A stretch of DNA of 64,000 nt from Labrenzia sp. OB1 (lineage in GTDB: Bacteria > Pseudomonadota > Alphaproteobacteria > Rhizobiales > Stappiaceae). The DNA lies in contig NZ_JSEP01000015.1 in assembly GCF_001624695.1 (NCBI RefSeq), forward strand, positions 62,985 to 126,984, written 5' to 3'. The position numbers were made by a program, and so were the translations under genes. The notes beneath the pieces are model-generated. The model did not search any database. It saw only the letters and a list, made by a program, of their open reading frames with translations, and was not told where the DNA came from. Positions 8,352 to 17,074 of this stretch are shown piece after piece (position 1 is the stretch's first letter; the number at the start of each line of letters is the position of its first letter).

Positions 8352-8642
8352 TCAGCAGATCTGCGTCATTTCGTTGAGAGTGAAGTCGGCAACAGCCCCC
8401 TCTGTGGCGGCCATATATGCCGCCAGGTGCGGTGCGGTCATGTGCTCCTGCCAGAGTTCACGGCTTTCCCAGTTTTCGTAAAACATGAAATGCGCCGGAT
8501 CTTCGTTGTCCTGATGCAGGTCGTAGTTGATGCAGCCCTTCTCGGCGCGGGTGATCGGGATCAGCTTGAGAAGCTCGGCTTTCACCAGTTCAACCTGGTC
8601 AGGCCTGGCATGAATGTTGGCGACGATGGTGAGGTTCGGCAT
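8352..8642 (-). CDS. Putative quinol monooxygenase (ABM domain)
   Basis: A 96-residue antibiotic-biosynthesis-monooxygenase (ABM) domain protein. It begins with the strand LTIVANIHARPDQVELVKAELL and continues with EKGCINYDLHQDNEDPAHFMFYENWESRELWQEHM, the hallmark of this family. Members (YgiN-like) oxidise quinols without cofactors or act as dimeric ferredoxin-like folds. It is the first gene of a two-gene operon with an NADPH:quinone-reductase-like gene and is divergent from a LysR regulator, a common quinone-stress layout. The substrate cannot be read from sequence. Confidence 0.88.
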   Translation of the reverse strand: MPNLTIVANIHARPDQVELVKAELLKLIPITRAEKGCINYDLHQDNEDPAHFMFYENWESRELWQEHMTAPHLAAYMAATEGAVADFTLNEMTQIC

Positions 8643-8696
8643 TGACGCATTCCTTCGAGCGACCGGTTCGTTTGGCGGGATATACAGGCGAGACTT

Positions 8697-8736
8697 TTCC
8701 GGATAAATAGCCTTTACTCGAAATAATAATCCGGAA
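8697..8736. promoter_or_regulatory. Inverted repeat, candidate LysR operator
   Basis: TTCCGGAT (8697-8704) and ATCCGGAA (8729-8736) are perfect 8-bp inverted repeats in the divergent spacer between the ABM gene and the LysR gene. The right arm lies 11 bp before the LysR ATG, where autorepression is plausible. Confidence 0.5.
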
Positions 8737-8746
8737 TTACCGTATA

Positions 8747-9640
8747 ATGTTGATCGACAACATTCGCCTGTTTCTGATCATCGCCGAAAAGGGCAGCCTT
8801 GTCGCTGCCGGGCGGGAGGCCGGCCTGTCCGCAACGACTGTGTCCGAGCGGCTTGCCGCCCTTGAGGCACACTACGGTGTCGTTTTTTTCAACCGGACGA
8901 CACGCTCCCTGAGCCTGACGGATGAAGGCCGCACCCTGCTCAGCGGGGCCAGGGCCGTTCTGGGCGAACTGGAGGACCTCGACACGCGCATCCGCTACGG
9001 TGCGGAGACCTTGTCCGGACCGATCAGAATCAGTGCGCCGGTCGATCTTGGCCGCAGCTTCGTCTCCAAGGTGATTTCAGCCTTCACAAAGCAGCATCCC
9101 GCCATCTCGATTGAGCTGTCCCTGTCAGACGGATACATCGATATCGTCAGTCAGGGGTTCGACCTTGCCTTGCGATTCGGCACGATCACGGACAGCACAC
9201 TGCGGATCCGGAACCTGGGGCACTTCCGCCGGATCGTCTGTGCGGCGCCGTCCTACATCCATGCTCGTGGCACGCCGCAACAACCCGAGGATCTGGCGCA
9301 GCACAATTGCCTCGTCATGCGGTTCGGCACGACCCTGGACAACGTCTGGCGCTTTGGCTCGGGGAAAAAGACCCGGACCGTCACCGTGCGCGGCAACAAG
9401 ACCGTGAATGACGGCTCGCTGGTGCGGCAATGGGCCGTGGACGGCCACGGGATCATTCTGAAATCGGAGCTCGACGTGGCACCTGACCTGACATCCGGAA
9501 AACTTGTTGCCCTGCTCGAAGAATACGCGGCTCCGGCCAATCCTCTGCAGATGATGTTCCCGCCCGGGCGCGCCCAGCCGAGGCGTATCCGCGCGCTGGC
9601 CGAGGTAATAAGCACCGCAATGACCGAGATCGGGAACTGA
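8747..9640 (+). CDS. LysR-family transcriptional regulator
   Basis: A 297-residue LysR regulator. The N-terminal winged helix (FLIIAEKGSLVAAGREAGLSATTVSERLAALEAHYG) is followed by a linker helix and a substrate-binding domain starting near residue 87 (SGPIRISAPVDLGRSFVSKVI). It is most like the subgroup found beside quinone reductases and oxidoreductases. It is divergent from the quinol-monooxygenase/dehydrogenase pair, which it probably controls through the repeat at 8697-8736. The inducer is unknown. Confidence 0.9.
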   Translation: MLIDNIRLFLIIAEKGSLVAAGREAGLSATTVSERLAALEAHYGVVFFNRTTRSLSLTDEGRTLLSGARAVLGELEDLDTRIRYGAETLSGPIRISAPVDLGRSFVSKVISAFTKQHPAISIELSLSDGYIDIVSQGFDLALRFGTITDSTLRIRNLGHFRRIVCAAPSYIHARGTPQQPEDLAQHNCLVMRFGTTLDNVWRFGSGKKTRTVTVRGNKTVNDGSLVRQWAVDGHGIILKSELDVAPDLTSGKLVALLEEYAAPANPLQMMFPPGRAQPRRIRALAEVISTAMTEIGN

Positions 9641-9766
9641 TACCAGAACACCGCGAACGATCCGTTTGCCGACAGCGTTGCGAGCCGGGCGCAGATCCGC
9701 TACGCGCCTCCAACCTGCTTCAATCGCTTGTCGATCTTTGAACCTGTGCGTGAGCGTTCATAGCTG

Positions 9767-9780
9767 CCGGAACGTTCCGG
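9767..9780. other. Perfect 14-bp palindrome in a convergent gap
   Basis: CCGGAACGTTCCGG lies in the 171-bp gap between the convergent LysR gene and fdsD. It can fold only as a 5-bp stem with a 4-nt loop, so it is a weak terminator candidate. Nothing else stands out in the gap. Confidence 0.4.
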
Positions 9781-9811
9781 CGTGGTTCGTGAGGGTTCTC
9801 CCCGGACAAAA

Positions 9812-10027
9812 TTACTTGACCGGACGGATCTTCGGTCCGGCTTCCAGCACGAGCGGGTCGAACCGGTCGCCAGCCTGGGTCAGCATGTCGAAAAGCTGGG
9901 CGCGCATGCGCGGTTCCCAGAACTTGCTGATATGATCCGCGACACCGGCCACGGCCTCCTCATGCGGCCTGTTGCGGAAAAAGCCTGCGATCTGGTTGGC
10001 CATGTAGGTCAGCTTCTCAGGCGACAT
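9812..10027 (-). CDS. fdsD: FdsD, formate dehydrogenase delta subunit
   Basis: A 71-residue FdsD-type protein: MSPEKLTYMANQIAGFF, then FWEPRMRAQLFDML, matching the short delta subunit of NAD-linked formate dehydrogenases. FdsD is not a redox subunit; in Rhodobacter capsulatus it is needed for activity and stability of the complex. Its ATG lies 11 bp inside the end of fdhD, so it is translationally coupled. It is the last gene of fdsG-B-A-fdhD-fdsD. Confidence 0.93.
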   Translation of the reverse strand: MSPEKLTYMANQIAGFFRNRPHEEAVAGVADHISKFWEPRMRAQLFDMLTQAGDRFDPLVLEAGPKIRPVK

Positions 10028-10832
10028 CTTGCAGGGTTCTCCCGATGATCCTGTGCGGATGGGTAAAGAGTTCGAAGCTGTCGCCGCGTGCGCAGGCGAC
10101 AAGCGTGATGTTGGCGCTGTTGGCCTCGGAGACGGCAAGCGCCGTCGGGGCGGAGACCGCGATGATAATCCCGCAACCCGCGGCTGCCGTTTTCTGGATC
10201 AGTTCGATCGACAACCGGCTGCTCATGACGACGGCGCCACCGGAGGCAGGTGTGCCGGACAGGCTCATCGACCCGATCAGCTTGTCCAAGGCGTTGTGCC
10301 GCCCGACATCCTCACGGATCGCCGTCAGGCCTTTTTCGGGATGAAACCAGCCCGCGGCATGAACCGAGCGGGTCTGCTGGTTGAGCGCCTGAGCCTTGCC
10401 CATGGCACGCACCGCGTCGCCCACGTCTTCCGCTTTGAGCCGTGTTTCGGCGCTGACAGGACGGATCTCGCGCATGGCCACGTCGAGGCTCTCGATGCCA
10501 CACAGCCCGCAGCCGACCGGCCCTGCGATGGAACGCCGCCTCTCCCGCAGTCTTTCCGTCGCATCCGTGGCAAGCCGGACCTGAACGTCGATGCCCTTGT
10601 CGACTTCGACAATGGCGATATCCTCGATCTCGTCCGGCACCGCTGCGATATCTTCGGAAAGGGAAAATCCGGCCGCCAGATCCTCAAGGTCCGAAGGAGT
10701 AGCCATCAGGACGGCATGGGTCGAGCCGTTGTAGCTGATCGCAACCGGCACTTCTTCGGCGAGCTTCAGCGCGGACGGCGAGAAAAGACCATCCCGGTAG
10801 GATGCAGCTGAGGACGTGCTGTGCGTCTTCAT
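10017..10832 (-). CDS. fdhD: FdhD/FdsC, sulfurtransferase and Mo-cofactor chaperone for formate dehydrogenase
   Basis: A 271-residue accessory protein that moves sulfur from a cysteine desulfurase to the molybdenum cofactor and inserts it into the formate dehydrogenase alpha subunit. Visible family motifs are EVPVAISYNGSTHAVLMATP, the essential CxxC loop GCGLCG, EDVGRHNALDKLIG and the C-terminal ARGDSFELFTHPHRI. The ATG at 10832 sits 2 bp after the fdsA stop, and the end overlaps fdsD. It lacks any fused domain and is of normal length. Confidence 0.95.
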   Translation of the reverse strand: MKTHSTSSAASYRDGLFSPSALKLAEEVPVAISYNGSTHAVLMATPSDLEDLAAGFSLSEDIAAVPDEIEDIAIVEVDKGIDVQVRLATDATERLRERRRSIAGPVGCGLCGIESLDVAMREIRPVSAETRLKAEDVGDAVRAMGKAQALNQQTRSVHAAGWFHPEKGLTAIREDVGRHNALDKLIGSMSLSGTPASGGAVVMSSRLSIELIQKTAAAGCGIIIAVSAPTALAVSEANSANITLVACARGDSFELFTHPHRIIGRTLQDVA

Positions 10833-10834
10833 CG

Positions 10835-13705
10835 TTATTCCGCAGCCTCGATTCTGCGCGCCCGCACCGAGAATTCCTCGTATTGCTCCTGCCAGTCGGT
10901 CGGTCCGTTGGAGGGCGATACCTGAACGGCGGTCACCTTGTATTCCGGGCAGTTGGTCGCCCAGTCGGAATAATCGGTGGTGATGACATTGGCCTGGGTG
11001 GTCGGATGGTGGAACGTCGTATAGACGACACCCGGCGACACCCGGTCGGTAAGACTGGCCCTGAGACTCGTTTCGCCCGACCGGCTGACCAACTTGACCC
11101 AGTCGCCTTCCTTGACACCCCGGGTTTCGGCATCGTGCGGATGGATTTCCAGAATGTCCTCGTCGTGCCAGACGACGTTTTCCGTCCGCCGCGTCTGGGC
11201 GCCGACATTGTACTGACTCAGGATCCGGCCGGTGGTGAGCAGCAGCGGGAAGCGCGGTCCGGTCTTTTCGTCGGTGGCGATATAATCGGTGCGGATGAAC
11301 CTGCCCTTGCCGCGCACGAACCCGTCCACGTGCATGACCGGCGATCCGACCGGCGTGCTCTCGTTGCACGGCCACTGGACGGACCCTTTTTCCTCCAGCA
11401 GCTGATAGCTTACATTTGCGAAGCTGGGCGTGGTCGCGGCGATTTCGTCCATGATCTGGGACGGATGTGTGTAACTCCAGCCACCGCCCATGGCATTGGC
11501 GAGGAGCTGCGTGACCTCCCAGTCCGCATAGCCGTTTTTCGGTGCCATCACCTTGCGCACCCGGTTGATGCGGCGCTCCGCGTTGGTGAAAGTGCCGTCC
11601 TTTTCCAGGAAGGTCGACCCTGGCAGGAAGACATGGGCGTAGTGCGAGGTCTCGTTCAGGAAGAGGTCATGCACGATGACGCAGTCCATCGCCGCCAGAC
11701 CGGCGGAAACATGTTTCGTGTCCGGGTCCGACTGCAGGATGTCCTCGCCCTGGCAGTAAAGCCCCTTGAATGTGCCTTCCACAGCCGCATCCAGCATGTT
11801 GGGAATGCGCAGGCCCGGCTCGTCGGAAATGCTGACGCCCCAGACCTCTTCGAAGACATCGCGCACGTCGGCATTGTTGACATGACGATAGCCCGGCAGT
11901 TCGTGCGGAAAGGAGCCCATGTCGCAAGAGCCCTGGACATTGTTCTGGCCGCGCAGCGGGTTCACGCCAACGCCCGGCCGGCCGATGTTGCCGGTGAGCA
12001 TCGCCAGATTGGCGATGCCGATCACCGTGGTGGAGCCCTGACTGTGTTCTGTCACGCCGAGGCCGTAGTAGATGGCCCCGTTGCCGCCCCGTGCATAGAG
12101 CCGGGCCGCCGCGCGCAGTTCCGCCGCCGGCACTCCGGTCAGGGCTTCAACCGTCTCCGGAGCATGGGCGACATCCGCGACGAATTCGGCATATTCCTGG
12201 AACTCGTCCCAATCGCAACGTGTGCGGATGAACTCCTCGTCGAACAGGCCTTCGGTCACGATCACATGGGCAAGCGCCGTGACGACAGCGACATTCGTAC
12301 CCGGCCTGAGGGCCAGATGATGGGCGGCGCTGACATGCGGAGTGCGCACAAGATCGATCCGGCGCGGATCGACGACGATCAGCTTCGCGCCCTGGCGCAG
12401 GCGTTTTTTCAGGCGGGAGGCAAAGACCGGGTGGCCGTCGGTCGGGTTGGCGCCGATCACAAGAACCACGTCGGCCTGCTCGACACTGTCGAAATCCTGT
12501 GTGCCGGCGGAAGTGCCGAAGGTCTGGCCGAGGCCGTATCCTGTGGGAGAATGACAGACCCGGGCGCAGGTATCGGTGTTGTTGTTGAGGAAGACGGCCC
12601 GCGTCAGCTTCTGGACCAGATAGGTTTCCTCGTTGGTGCAGCGGGACGACGTGATGACGCCGATGGACTCCTTGCCGTGCTCGTACTGGATCGCCCGCAA
12701 TCTGTTGGCCGCAAAGCTCAGGGCTTCGTCCCAGGAGACTTCCTTCCACGGATCGGTGATCCTTTCGCGGATCATCGGATTCAGGATCCGGTCCTTGTGA
12801 GAGGCGTAGCCATAGGCGAAACGCCCCTTGACGCAGGAGTGGCCGTGATTGGCCTTGCCGTCCTTGTAGGGCACCATCCGGACCAGTTCCTGACCGCGCA
12901 TTTCCGCCTTGAAGGAACAGCCGACACCGCAATAGGCGCAAGTGGTGACCACCGAGTGTTCGGGCTGGCCGATCTCGATCACCGATTTTTCCTGCAGGGT
13001 CGCGGTCGGACAGGCCTGGACGCAGGCGCCGCAGGAGACGCATTCGGAGTTCAGGAAGCTTTCATGCATGCCCGGGGAGACCCGCGACCCGAATCCGCGG
13101 CCCTCGATGGTCAGTGCGAATGTGCCCTGCACTTCCTCGCAGGCGCGCACGCAGCGGGAGCAGACGATGCATTTCGACGGGTCGTAGGTGAAATAGGGAT
13201 TGCTTTCGTCCTTCGGCATGAAGCGGGCATTCACCTCGCCACCGCCATCGCGCTGTTTCACATGGTTGCCGCCGTCGTAGCCGTAGCGCACATCGCGCAG
13301 GCCAACCGCGCCCGCCATGTCCTGCAGCTCGCAATCGCCGTTGGCGGCGCAGGTCAGGCAGTCGAGCGGGTGATCGGAAATGTAGAGTTCCATGACGCCG
13401 CGGCGGATATCCTTCAGCCGGCCGGTCTGGGTCTGGACCACCATGCCGCTCTCGGCGGGCGTGGTGCAGGAGGACGGTGTTCCCCGCCGGCCTTCGATCT
13501 CCACCAGACACAAGCGGCAGGAGCCGAAGGCGTCGACCATATCGGTCGCGCAGAGTTTCGGAATCTGGATGCCGGTCTCCATGGCGGCCCGCATCACGGA
13601 TGTGCCTTCGGGTACCGTCACCTCGAAGCCGTCGATGGACAGCGTGACCGTGTTCTCCGACTCTGAAGCCGGTGTGCCGTAGTCTGTTTCCTTGATCAGG
13701 GACAT
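10835..13705 (-). CDS. fdsA: FdsA, molybdenum catalytic subunit of NAD-dependent formate dehydrogenase
   Basis: A 956-residue cytoplasmic catalytic subunit oxidising formate to CO2. In order: an N-terminal [2Fe-2S] domain (C52, C63, C66, C80), a His/Cys [4Fe-4S] site (H112, C116, C119, C125), a two-cluster ferredoxin-like domain (CIVCSRCVRAC, CVSCGACVQAC), the [4Fe-4S] site CAYCGVGC, then the molybdopterin guanine dinucleotide domains. The molybdenum-ligand Cys lies in ARVCHSPTG; it is cysteine rather than selenocysteine. The C-terminal molydopterin-binding domain ends with TFHHPTTQANVITTDYSD. The architecture and order fdsG-B-A match the oxygen-tolerant Rhodobacter/Cupriavidus enzymes. Confidence 0.96.
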   Translation of the reverse strand: MSLIKETDYGTPASESENTVTLSIDGFEVTVPEGTSVMRAAMETGIQIPKLCATDMVDAFGSCRLCLVEIEGRRGTPSSCTTPAESGMVVQTQTGRLKDIRRGVMELYISDHPLDCLTCAANGDCELQDMAGAVGLRDVRYGYDGGNHVKQRDGGGEVNARFMPKDESNPYFTYDPSKCIVCSRCVRACEEVQGTFALTIEGRGFGSRVSPGMHESFLNSECVSCGACVQACPTATLQEKSVIEIGQPEHSVVTTCAYCGVGCSFKAEMRGQELVRMVPYKDGKANHGHSCVKGRFAYGYASHKDRILNPMIRERITDPWKEVSWDEALSFAANRLRAIQYEHGKESIGVITSSRCTNEETYLVQKLTRAVFLNNNTDTCARVCHSPTGYGLGQTFGTSAGTQDFDSVEQADVVLVIGANPTDGHPVFASRLKKRLRQGAKLIVVDPRRIDLVRTPHVSAAHHLALRPGTNVAVVTALAHVIVTEGLFDEEFIRTRCDWDEFQEYAEFVADVAHAPETVEALTGVPAAELRAAARLYARGGNGAIYYGLGVTEHSQGSTTVIGIANLAMLTGNIGRPGVGVNPLRGQNNVQGSCDMGSFPHELPGYRHVNNADVRDVFEEVWGVSISDEPGLRIPNMLDAAVEGTFKGLYCQGEDILQSDPDTKHVSAGLAAMDCVIVHDLFLNETSHYAHVFLPGSTFLEKDGTFTNAERRINRVRKVMAPKNGYADWEVTQLLANAMGGGWSYTHPSQIMDEIAATTPSFANVSYQLLEEKGSVQWPCNESTPVGSPVMHVDGFVRGKGRFIRTDYIATDEKTGPRFPLLLTTGRILSQYNVGAQTRRTENVVWHDEDILEIHPHDAETRGVKEGDWVKLVSRSGETSLRASLTDRVSPGVVYTTFHHPTTQANVITTDYSDWATNCPEYKVTAVQVSPSNGPTDWQEQYEEFSVRARRIEAAE

Positions 13706-13709
13706 GTCG

Positions 13710-15281
13710 CTACTCCGCCGCCTCAGCCAGAGGCTTCAGGGTGTCGGTTTTGGGGGTGAAGTCCTGCGGAAAATGAGTCAGCGCGCTCATGACCGGATAG
13801 GGCGTGAAGCCGCCGAGCGCGCAGAGTGAACCCAGTTTCATCGTGTTGCAGAGATCCTTGAGAAGATCGATCTGTTCTTCCGGCCTGTCGCCATCCGCGA
13901 TCCTGTCGACGACCTCGACACCCCTGACCGCGCCGATGCGGCAGGGTGTGCACTTGCCACAGCTCTCGACCGCACAGAACTCCATGGCGAATCGCGCCTG
14001 GCTGAGCATGTCGGCGGTATCGTCGAAGACGACAACGCCCGCATGGCCGATGAGGCCGTCCTGCGCGGCGAAAGCCTCATAGTCGAAGGGTGTATCGAAC
14101 AGCTCCGGGGGGAAATAGGCTCCGAGCGGCCCGCCAACCTGCACCGCCTTGACGGGACGTCCGCTCAAGGTACCGCCGCCGATATCATTGACGAGTTCAC
14201 CCAGCGTGATGCCGAAGGCAACCTCGTAAAGTCCGCCGTGCCGGATATTTCCGGCAAGCTGGATCGGCATGGTGCCGCGCGAGCGGCCGGTGCCGAAGTC
14301 CTTGTAAAACGCCGCGCCCTTGTCGAGGATCACCGGAACGGAGGCCAGCGACAGAACGTTGTTGACCACGGTTGGACGGCCGAACAGGCCTTCAAGCGCC
14401 GGAAGCGGCGGTTTTGCGCGCACGACACCGCGCTTGCCTTCCAGGCTGTTGAGGAGCGAGGTCTCTTCGCCGCAGACATAAGCACCCGCGCCGACGCGCA
14501 CTTCCATGTCGAAGGCATAATCCGAACCAAGAACGGATTGACCGAGAATTCCGGCCTTGCGGGCGATACCGATCGCCGCCTGCATGGTTTCGATGGCGTG
14601 CGGATATTCGGAGCGCGTGTAGAGGTATCCCTTGGTGGCGCCGCTCGCGATGCCGGCGATGGTCATGCCTTCGATCAGCACGAGCGGATCGCCTTCCATG
14701 ATCATGCGATCGGCAAATGTGCCGCTGTCGCCCTCATCGGCGTTGCAGACGATGTATTTGCGCGCTCCCGGCGCGTTCAGCACGGTGTTCCACTTGATGC
14801 CTGTGGGGAATCCCGCACCGCCGCGCCCGCGCAAACCGCTGTCCGTGACCTGCTGCACAATTTCGGCAGGCTGCATGGCGAGGGCGTTCCGCAACCCGGT
14901 CAACCCGCCGTTACTGGTGTAGTCGTCGAGGGACAGGGGATCCGTGTGTCCGCACCGCGCGAAAGTGAGCCGAGTCTGGTTTTTCAGAAACGGGATCTCT
15001 TCAGTCTCGCCATGAAACAGCGGATGGGCGCCACCCTCCAGAAATCCGGCGTCGAACAGTCCGGGGATATCGGCTGGCCTGACAGGACCATAGGCGACGC
15101 GGCGATCCCCAAAGCGCACCTCGACCAGCGGCTCAAGCCAATGCAGGCCGCGCGAGCCGTTGCGGACCAGTTCCGCCGCAATCCCGCGGGCGGAGAGTTC
15201 CGAAGCAATGGTTTCGGCGACGCGGTTCGCCCCGACCGCTATTGCCGCAGCATCGCGCGGGACGTAAATCACCGGCGTCAT
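13710..15281 (-). CDS. fdsB: FdsB, NADH/FMN-binding subunit of formate dehydrogenase
   Basis: A 523-residue NuoF-like diaphorase subunit that passes electrons from FdsA to NAD+. It starts with a thioredoxin-like region fused ahead of the NuoF core. The core has the NAD(H)/FMN motifs GRGGAGFPTGIKW and ICNADEGDSGTF, then the [4Fe-4S] motif ESCGKCTPCRIG near the C-terminus. The start overlaps the fdsG stop by 4 bp (ATGA). The fdsA gene starts 4 bp after its stop. Confidence 0.95.
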   Translation of the reverse strand: MTPVIYVPRDAAAIAVGANRVAETIASELSARGIAAELVRNGSRGLHWLEPLVEVRFGDRRVAYGPVRPADIPGLFDAGFLEGGAHPLFHGETEEIPFLKNQTRLTFARCGHTDPLSLDDYTSNGGLTGLRNALAMQPAEIVQQVTDSGLRGRGGAGFPTGIKWNTVLNAPGARKYIVCNADEGDSGTFADRMIMEGDPLVLIEGMTIAGIASGATKGYLYTRSEYPHAIETMQAAIGIARKAGILGQSVLGSDYAFDMEVRVGAGAYVCGEETSLLNSLEGKRGVVRAKPPLPALEGLFGRPTVVNNVLSLASVPVILDKGAAFYKDFGTGRSRGTMPIQLAGNIRHGGLYEVAFGITLGELVNDIGGGTLSGRPVKAVQVGGPLGAYFPPELFDTPFDYEAFAAQDGLIGHAGVVVFDDTADMLSQARFAMEFCAVESCGKCTPCRIGAVRGVEVVDRIADGDRPEEQIDLLKDLCNTMKLGSLCALGGFTPYPVMSALTHFPQDFTPKTDTLKPLAEAAE

Positions 15282-15757
15282 CGGCCTGCCTCCAGCACGA
15301 TATCGGCGAGCGCCGCCTCATCCAGGCGGCCATGAAGTTCATCGTCGAACATGGCTGCCGGCGCGCAGGAGCACAGGCCGAGGCAATAGACCGGCTCCAG
15401 CGTGATCCTGCCGTCGGGCGTGGTCTCATGCCAGTCGATCCCGAGAGCCTTGCGCACGCCTTCCGCCAGGGCCTCGCCGCCAACGGACTGACAGGCTTCG
15501 GCTCGGCAGATTCTCAGAACATGCCTGCCTGCCGGCTCCTGCCGGAAGTCGTGGTAGAAACTCATGACACCATGTACTTCGGCGCGGCTGAGGTTCAGCT
15601 TGTCGGCAATGACGCGCAACGCGGCGTCGGGCACACATCCGAAATCCCTCTGGACGTCATGCAATATGGGCAGAAGCGGACCTTCGTCCTGCAAATGTCC
15701 GTCGGCGATGGCGGCCGTCCGGTTCGCAACATCCATTTCCGGCACTTGCAATTCCAT
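15278..15757 (-). CDS. fdsG: FdsG, [2Fe-2S] gamma subunit of formate dehydrogenase
   Basis: A 159-residue NuoE-like thioredoxin-fold subunit carrying one [2Fe-2S] cluster. Cluster cysteines are visible in ICRAEACQSVG and CLGLCSCAPA. The first helical domain (LLPILHDVQRDFGCVPDAALRVIADKLNLS) is typical. The ATG at 15757 is preferred over an upstream TTG at 15808, because GGGAGAG stands 6 bp ahead of it and the protein then has the normal family length. It is the first gene of the fds operon. A perfect inverted repeat at 15778-15800 lies just upstream. Confidence 0.94.
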   Translation of the reverse strand: MELQVPEMDVANRTAAIADGHLQDEGPLLPILHDVQRDFGCVPDAALRVIADKLNLSRAEVHGVMSFYHDFRQEPAGRHVLRICRAEACQSVGGEALAEGVRKALGIDWHETTPDGRITLEPVYCLGLCSCAPAAMFDDELHGRLDEAALADIVLEAGR

Positions 15758-15777
15758 GCCGTCTCTCCCTCGCTCGC

Positions 15778-15800
15778 GTATGACTTTCAAAGTGTCATAC
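15778..15800. promoter_or_regulatory. Inverted repeat before fdsG, candidate operator
   Basis: GTATGAC (15778-15784) and GTCATAC (15794-15800) form a perfect 7-bp inverted repeat with a 9-bp spacer, 20 bp upstream of the fdsG ATG. The dyad length suits a LysR-type site. The LysR gene just upstream is the natural ligand; that pairing is inference. Confidence 0.5.
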
Positions 15801-15832
15801 TGTGCCAAGCGTAATCAATATCGCGGTTCAGT

Positions 15833-15846
15833 TGTGCGATTGCACA
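15833..15846. promoter_or_regulatory. Short inverted repeat between lysR and fdsG
   Basis: TGTGC (15833-15837) and GCACA (15842-15846) flank GATT, 3 bp downstream of the LysR stop. It may be a second regulator half-site or a weak terminator stem. Confidence 0.3.
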
Positions 15847-15849
15847 TTC

Positions 15850-16758
15850 CTATAGACGAGTCTCGAACTCCACTTTCTGCGCTTCCGAAATCCCTCTGGT
15901 CAGACGCAGGAATGCGGCTATCAGAGGCGCATGGGGCTCGCGGTGGGTCGTCACCAGACCAACCATCGTGCCCGCGTCCGGCTCGATGACGGGAATGGTT
16001 CTGAGCGCTTCGGAAGCGAAAGTTTCCGCCAGGCTTCTGGGTACGATCGAGGCCCAGCGGCCTGTGCGCACATGGGCGATCAGTGTGACGATGGAGTCCG
16101 ATTCCAGTGCGGGCGTGGCTTCGGTGCCGGCCTCGGCAAGAATGCCATCGACGATTCGGCGGTTCTGCATATCCCCGGTCAGCAGGCACAGAGGAATTCG
16201 GCTGACTTCGCGCCAGGTGACCCGGCTGCGGTCGGCAAGCGGCGCGCCTTCGGTGGTCACCAGGCAGTAGGTTTCCCGGTACAGCGGAACCTGGATGACC
16301 TTGCCCACAGGCTCGTTGCCGAGATAGGTCACGCCGACATCGATCTCCAGATTTTCCAGCAGTGACAGGATCTCGATGGAAGAGCGCGACAAGACGGAAA
16401 AGGTCACGCCCGGGTTCTGGTCGACAAACGGTGTCGTCAGCTCCGGGATGTAGGAGAGCGCCGTCGGAATGCTGGCGATGCGCAGATGGCCACTCAGACC
16501 GTCACGGACAGTCTTCAACTCCTGCTGCATGGTTCGGGCGTCGGAAACCAGGCGGCGGGCCCATCCCAGAACGCGCTCACCTTCCGGGGTCAGCCCCTGA
16601 AACCGCGATCCGCGCAGGACCAGCAACGCGCCCAATTGCTCTTCAAGCTGCTTTATCGCGGCCGAAAGTGTCGGCTGGGTCACACCGCAATCCTCCGCGG
16701 CGCGGCCGAAATGCCGTTCCCGGGCAAGAGCAATGAACATTTCAAGCTTGTCGATCAT
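15850..16758 (-). CDS. LysR-family regulator, probable FdsR of the formate dehydrogenase operon
   Basis: A 302-residue LysR protein. The winged helix is MFIALARERHFGRAAEDCGVTQPTLSAAIKQLEEQLG; the effector domain starts near SGHLRIASIPTALSYIP. The ATG at 16758 (MIDKLEMF) is chosen because LysR helix 1 normally begins within the first few residues; a GTG at 16785 is also in frame. It lies upstream of fdsG on the same strand with a 92-bp gap. LysR genes in this place are common in fds clusters, so control of fds by formate or molybdate status is likely but inferred. Confidence 0.88.
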   Translation of the reverse strand: MIDKLEMFIALARERHFGRAAEDCGVTQPTLSAAIKQLEEQLGALLVLRGSRFQGLTPEGERVLGWARRLVSDARTMQQELKTVRDGLSGHLRIASIPTALSYIPELTTPFVDQNPGVTFSVLSRSSIEILSLLENLEIDVGVTYLGNEPVGKVIQVPLYRETYCLVTTEGAPLADRSRVTWREVSRIPLCLLTGDMQNRRIVDGILAEAGTEATPALESDSIVTLIAHVRTGRWASIVPRSLAETFASEALRTIPVIEPDAGTMVGLVTTHREPHAPLIAAFLRLTRGISEAQKVEFETRL

Positions 16759-17074
16759 CAGCGGTTCACGATGTGGCGAGGCCACCTTGTCTTGGGGTTG
16801 TCCTGCAGTGGAGTTTCCGATGCCATTCCGGCTTCATCACAAGTTTGTATCGTAACATAAAATCAAAGCCTTCGACGGTTCCTCAGCGCCCGCGACTGGC
16901 CTGATACCGACTGAGCCGCGCACCCGGCGCCTCCAACCGTAGGAAAGGCATCGAGAGGCGGTATTATTTTGTCCATCTGATCAATTATTTGATTTTCAGC
17001 GCCTGCATAACTTGTGAGCATGCGTATTTTGTGATCATCTGCGTTTGTAAAAAAATACCTTCCAGGGGATCCAG
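16759..17074. other. Non-coding divergent spacer, lysR / BMP transporter
   Basis: This 316-bp stretch separates the LysR gene (minus) from the BMP-type transporter operon (plus). The right half is AT-rich. Direct repeats of TTGTGA about 20 bp apart (near 17013 and 17033) and a GGGGATC ribosome-site-like run before 17075 are visible. No convincing -35/-10 pair, hairpin or small gene was found. Confidence 0.5.

Noticed and set aside
10802..13666. 954-codon open frame opposite fdsA
   Set aside because: It is an antisense shadow of a GC-rich, strongly biased gene. fdsA on the other strand has all cofactor motifs, and the shadow translation has no recognisable domain.
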